A DNA stretch of 5,560 nt from a bacterium. GTDB taxonomy: Bacteria > Hydrothermota > UBA3073 > JACQXS01 > JAUWAR01. Under the pieces are notes generated by a model. The model was not told the DNA's origin and made no database searches. It saw only the letters and a program-made list of their open reading frames with translations. How positions within the stretch are numbered: the stretch's first letter is position 1; each line of letters starts with the position of its first letter. This document shows positions 4,508 through 5,560 of this stretch, in pieces. Both the position numbers and the translations under genes were made by a program. Location: the NCBI GenBank assembly GCA_030601965.1, contig JAUWAR010000083.1:1-5560 (forward strand), written 5' to 3'.

Positions 4508-5481
4508 TATTCTCCTATTGCTTTTCTTATATACTTCTCTGTCATTACTGCGGCCAATGCCCCATCTCCTACAGCAGTAGATATCTGTCGCACTTCTTTG
4601 GAACGTATATCTCCGGCGGCAAATATACCTGGTACTGATGTTTCCATTTGTTCGTTAGTGATAACGCACCCTGAATTATCTAATTTAACAACACTCTTCA
4701 GAAAATCGGAATTAGGTAATAGCCCTACATATATAAAGATACCTTCTGCAGGAATTGTTTTTTTCTCACCTGTTTGGCGGTCCTTTATCGTAACAGAATC
4801 AACCATATCTTTCCCATTGATTTGAGTTACCATATGATTTAGCATAAACTTTACATTACTCTGTTTACTTAATCTTTCTTGCAGAATCTTTTCACCAGTC
4901 ATATAAGGCAAGAATTCTATAAAGGTGATACTCTTGACAAACTTAAGAAGATATTCTCCCTCTTGCAAACCAGAATTTCCACATCCTATAACAATAACAT
5001 CTTTATTCCTGAATAGTGGTCCATCACAAGTTGCACAGTAAGAGACTCCTTTACCTCTAAATTTTTTTTCACCAAGAACATTTAATGATTTTGGAACAGT
5101 GCCTGATGCCACTATCAGAGCACTTGTCCTATACTTTGCTTTATCTGTCTGCACTATGGTAGAATAGGCGTCTCGCCTGTTCACACCAGTACTATCTGGT
5201 TTTACACTCTTTACTTCTTCAAACTCGTGAATCTCTGTTCCAAATTTTTCTGCCTGAAACTTAATTTTGCTCATCAACTCCATTCCATTTATCCCATCTG
5301 GAAAACCAGGATAGTTTTCTATCGAATCAGTAGTTGCTGCCAATCCTCCGGGTATTCCTTTTTCTATTAACAGGGTTTTAAGCCCTGCCCGGGAGGTATA
5401 GATTGCTGCTGTGAGTCCTGCAGCACCGCCACCTATAATAATTATGTCTCTTTGTTCCATATTATTCTTTGAATCTCTCAT
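4507..5481 (-). CDS. trxB: Thioredoxin reductase-like FAD-dependent disulfide oxidoreductase
   Basis: This 324-residue flavoprotein has the low-molecular-weight thioredoxin reductase layout. The FAD-binding GGGAAG is at 17-22, PGGLAATTDSIENYPGFP at 44-61, the redox-active CATC at 149-152, a second Rossmann motif GCGNSG at 166-171, and the C-terminal FAD motif GIFAAGD. It should pass electrons from a reduced cofactor via FAD to a thioredoxin-like partner. The usual HRRxxxR NADPH-phosphate motif is absent; the strand ends in IEFLPYMTGEK, with E189 where an NADH-type enzyme often has an acid. Cofactor is therefore probably not NADPH. Residues about 98-109 (TGVNRRDAYSTI) carry a palindromic repeat insertion of roughly eight residues. 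The ATG at 5479-5481 has AAGGAAG five bases upstream; the internal Met8 lacks such a site. Linkage to ferredoxin-type ATPases suggests a role in that redox module. Confidence 0.92.
   Translation of the reverse strand: MRDSKNNMEQRDIIIIGGGAAGLTAAIYTSRAGLKTLLIEKGIPGGLAATTDSIENYPGFPDGINGMELMSKIKFQAEKFGTEIHEFEEVKSVKPDSTGVNRRDAYSTIVQTDKAKYRTSALIVASGTVPKSLNVLGEKKFRGKGVSYCATCDGPLFRNKDVIVIGCGNSGLQEGEYLLKFVKSITFIEFLPYMTGEKILQERLSKQSNVKFMLNHMVTQINGKDMVDSVTIKDRQTGEKKTIPAEGIFIYVGLLPNSDFLKSVVKLDNSGCVITNEQMETSVPGIFAAGDIRSKEVRQISTAVGDGALAAVMTEKYIRKAIGE
4512..4516 (-). promoter_or_regulatory. Shine-Dalgarno site supporting the GTG start of ATPase copy 1
   Basis: Minus-strand AGGAG four bases before GTG 4505-4507, located within the last codons of the trxB-like gene. 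It supports both the non-ATG start and coupled translation. Confidence 0.7.
5162..5182. repeat. Palindromic mini-element inside the trxB-like gene
   Basis: Nine-base arms GAATAGGCG (5162-5170) and CGCCTGTTC (5174-5182) match at eight of nine positions and flank a TCT spacer. On the coding strand the region reads VNRRDAYST, lying between a strand of the FAD domain and the LIVASG segment, where related reductases have a shorter loop. Its size and in-frame placement parallel the unrelated palindrome in gpsA. Confidence 0.7.
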
Positions 5482-5486
5482 TAAGA

Positions 5487-5493
5487 CTTCCTT
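5487..5493 (-). promoter_or_regulatory. trxB: Shine-Dalgarno site of the trxB-like gene
   Basis: Minus-strand AAGGAAG five bases before ATG 5479-5481. It favours the upstream Met over the internal Met8. Confidence 0.65.
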
Positions 5494-5500
5494 AAATGAT

Positions 5501-5560
5501 TCATACTAATCTTATTAGATTCAACCCAGTATTATCATCATAGTCTCTGTTTATTTCTTC
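5501..5560 (-). CDS. Possible C-terminal end of an upstream gene (19 codons visible)
   Basis: One minus-strand frame is open from the window edge to TGA at 5501-5503 and encodes EEINRDYDDNTGLNLIRLV. The other two frames stop within the same stretch. It would end 19 bases before the trxB-like start, matching the close spacing of the downstream genes. Nineteen codons are too few to identify a family, and the open frame could be chance in AT-rich DNA. If it is not coding, this stretch would be the leader of the trxB-like gene. Confidence 0.3.
   Translation of the reverse strand, partial: EEINRDYDDNTGLNLIRLV

Noticed and set aside
5371..5387. Inverted repeat CAGGG...CCCTG inside the trxB-like gene
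   Set aside because: It encodes the normal conserved SRAGLKTLLIE segment of thioredoxin reductases with no extra residues, so it is chance complementarity in coding sequence rather than an inserted element.
5506..5518. CTAAT-CTT-ATTAG as an operator or terminator upstream of the trxB-like gene
   Set aside because: Five-base AT-rich arms are expected by chance here, and no T-run or paired promoter boxes at good spacing were found.

Overview
The window holds a tightly packed set of genes, all read from the minus strand. Base composition is AT-rich and the starts that can be judged mostly have Shine-Dalgarno sites. A bacterial-type glycerol-3-phosphate dehydrogenase (GpsA), a YggS protein, a thioredoxin-reductase-like flavoprotein and two iron-sulfur MinD-type ATPases point to an anaerobic bacterium. 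The many short palindromes inside and between genes resemble genomes of uncultivated bacterial phyla, but no lineage can be assigned from this sequence alone.

In transcription order (right to left) the layout is as follows. A possible C-terminal end of an upstream gene lies at 5501-5560. A trxB-like gene (4507-5481) overlaps a MinD-superfamily ATPase with an inserted two-cluster ferredoxin domain (3665-4507). That overlaps a polytopic membrane protein (3080-3687) whose frame is broken by one missing base. A second ferredoxin-bearing ATPase follows (2156-3055). The overlaps and short gaps suggest one transcript and a common redox or iron-sulfur task whose substrate is unknown. An 89-bp nested inverted-repeat element (2093-2181) separates this from yggS (1418-2077), gpsA (413-1411) and a sugar/choline-phosphate-type nucleotidyltransferase cut off by the window edge (1-413). 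The last three are also nearly contiguous and include two genes of lipid or cell-surface precursor synthesis.

The most unusual aspect is the density of small palindromes and a short tandem repeat. A 19-bp hairpin sits in gpsA, a 21-bp hairpin in trxB, and a CCGTTAGCTAACGG-type palindrome occurs three times (one copy diverged). An 8-bp unit is repeated four times between the two cluster motifs of one ATPase. Four of these lie inside genes without breaking the frame, apparently adding short peptide insertions. Another supplies the C-terminus and stop codon of an ATPase. This resembles the protein-coding palindromic elements known in Rickettsia, but with different sequences. No tRNA, rRNA, CRISPR array or transposase gene was seen.
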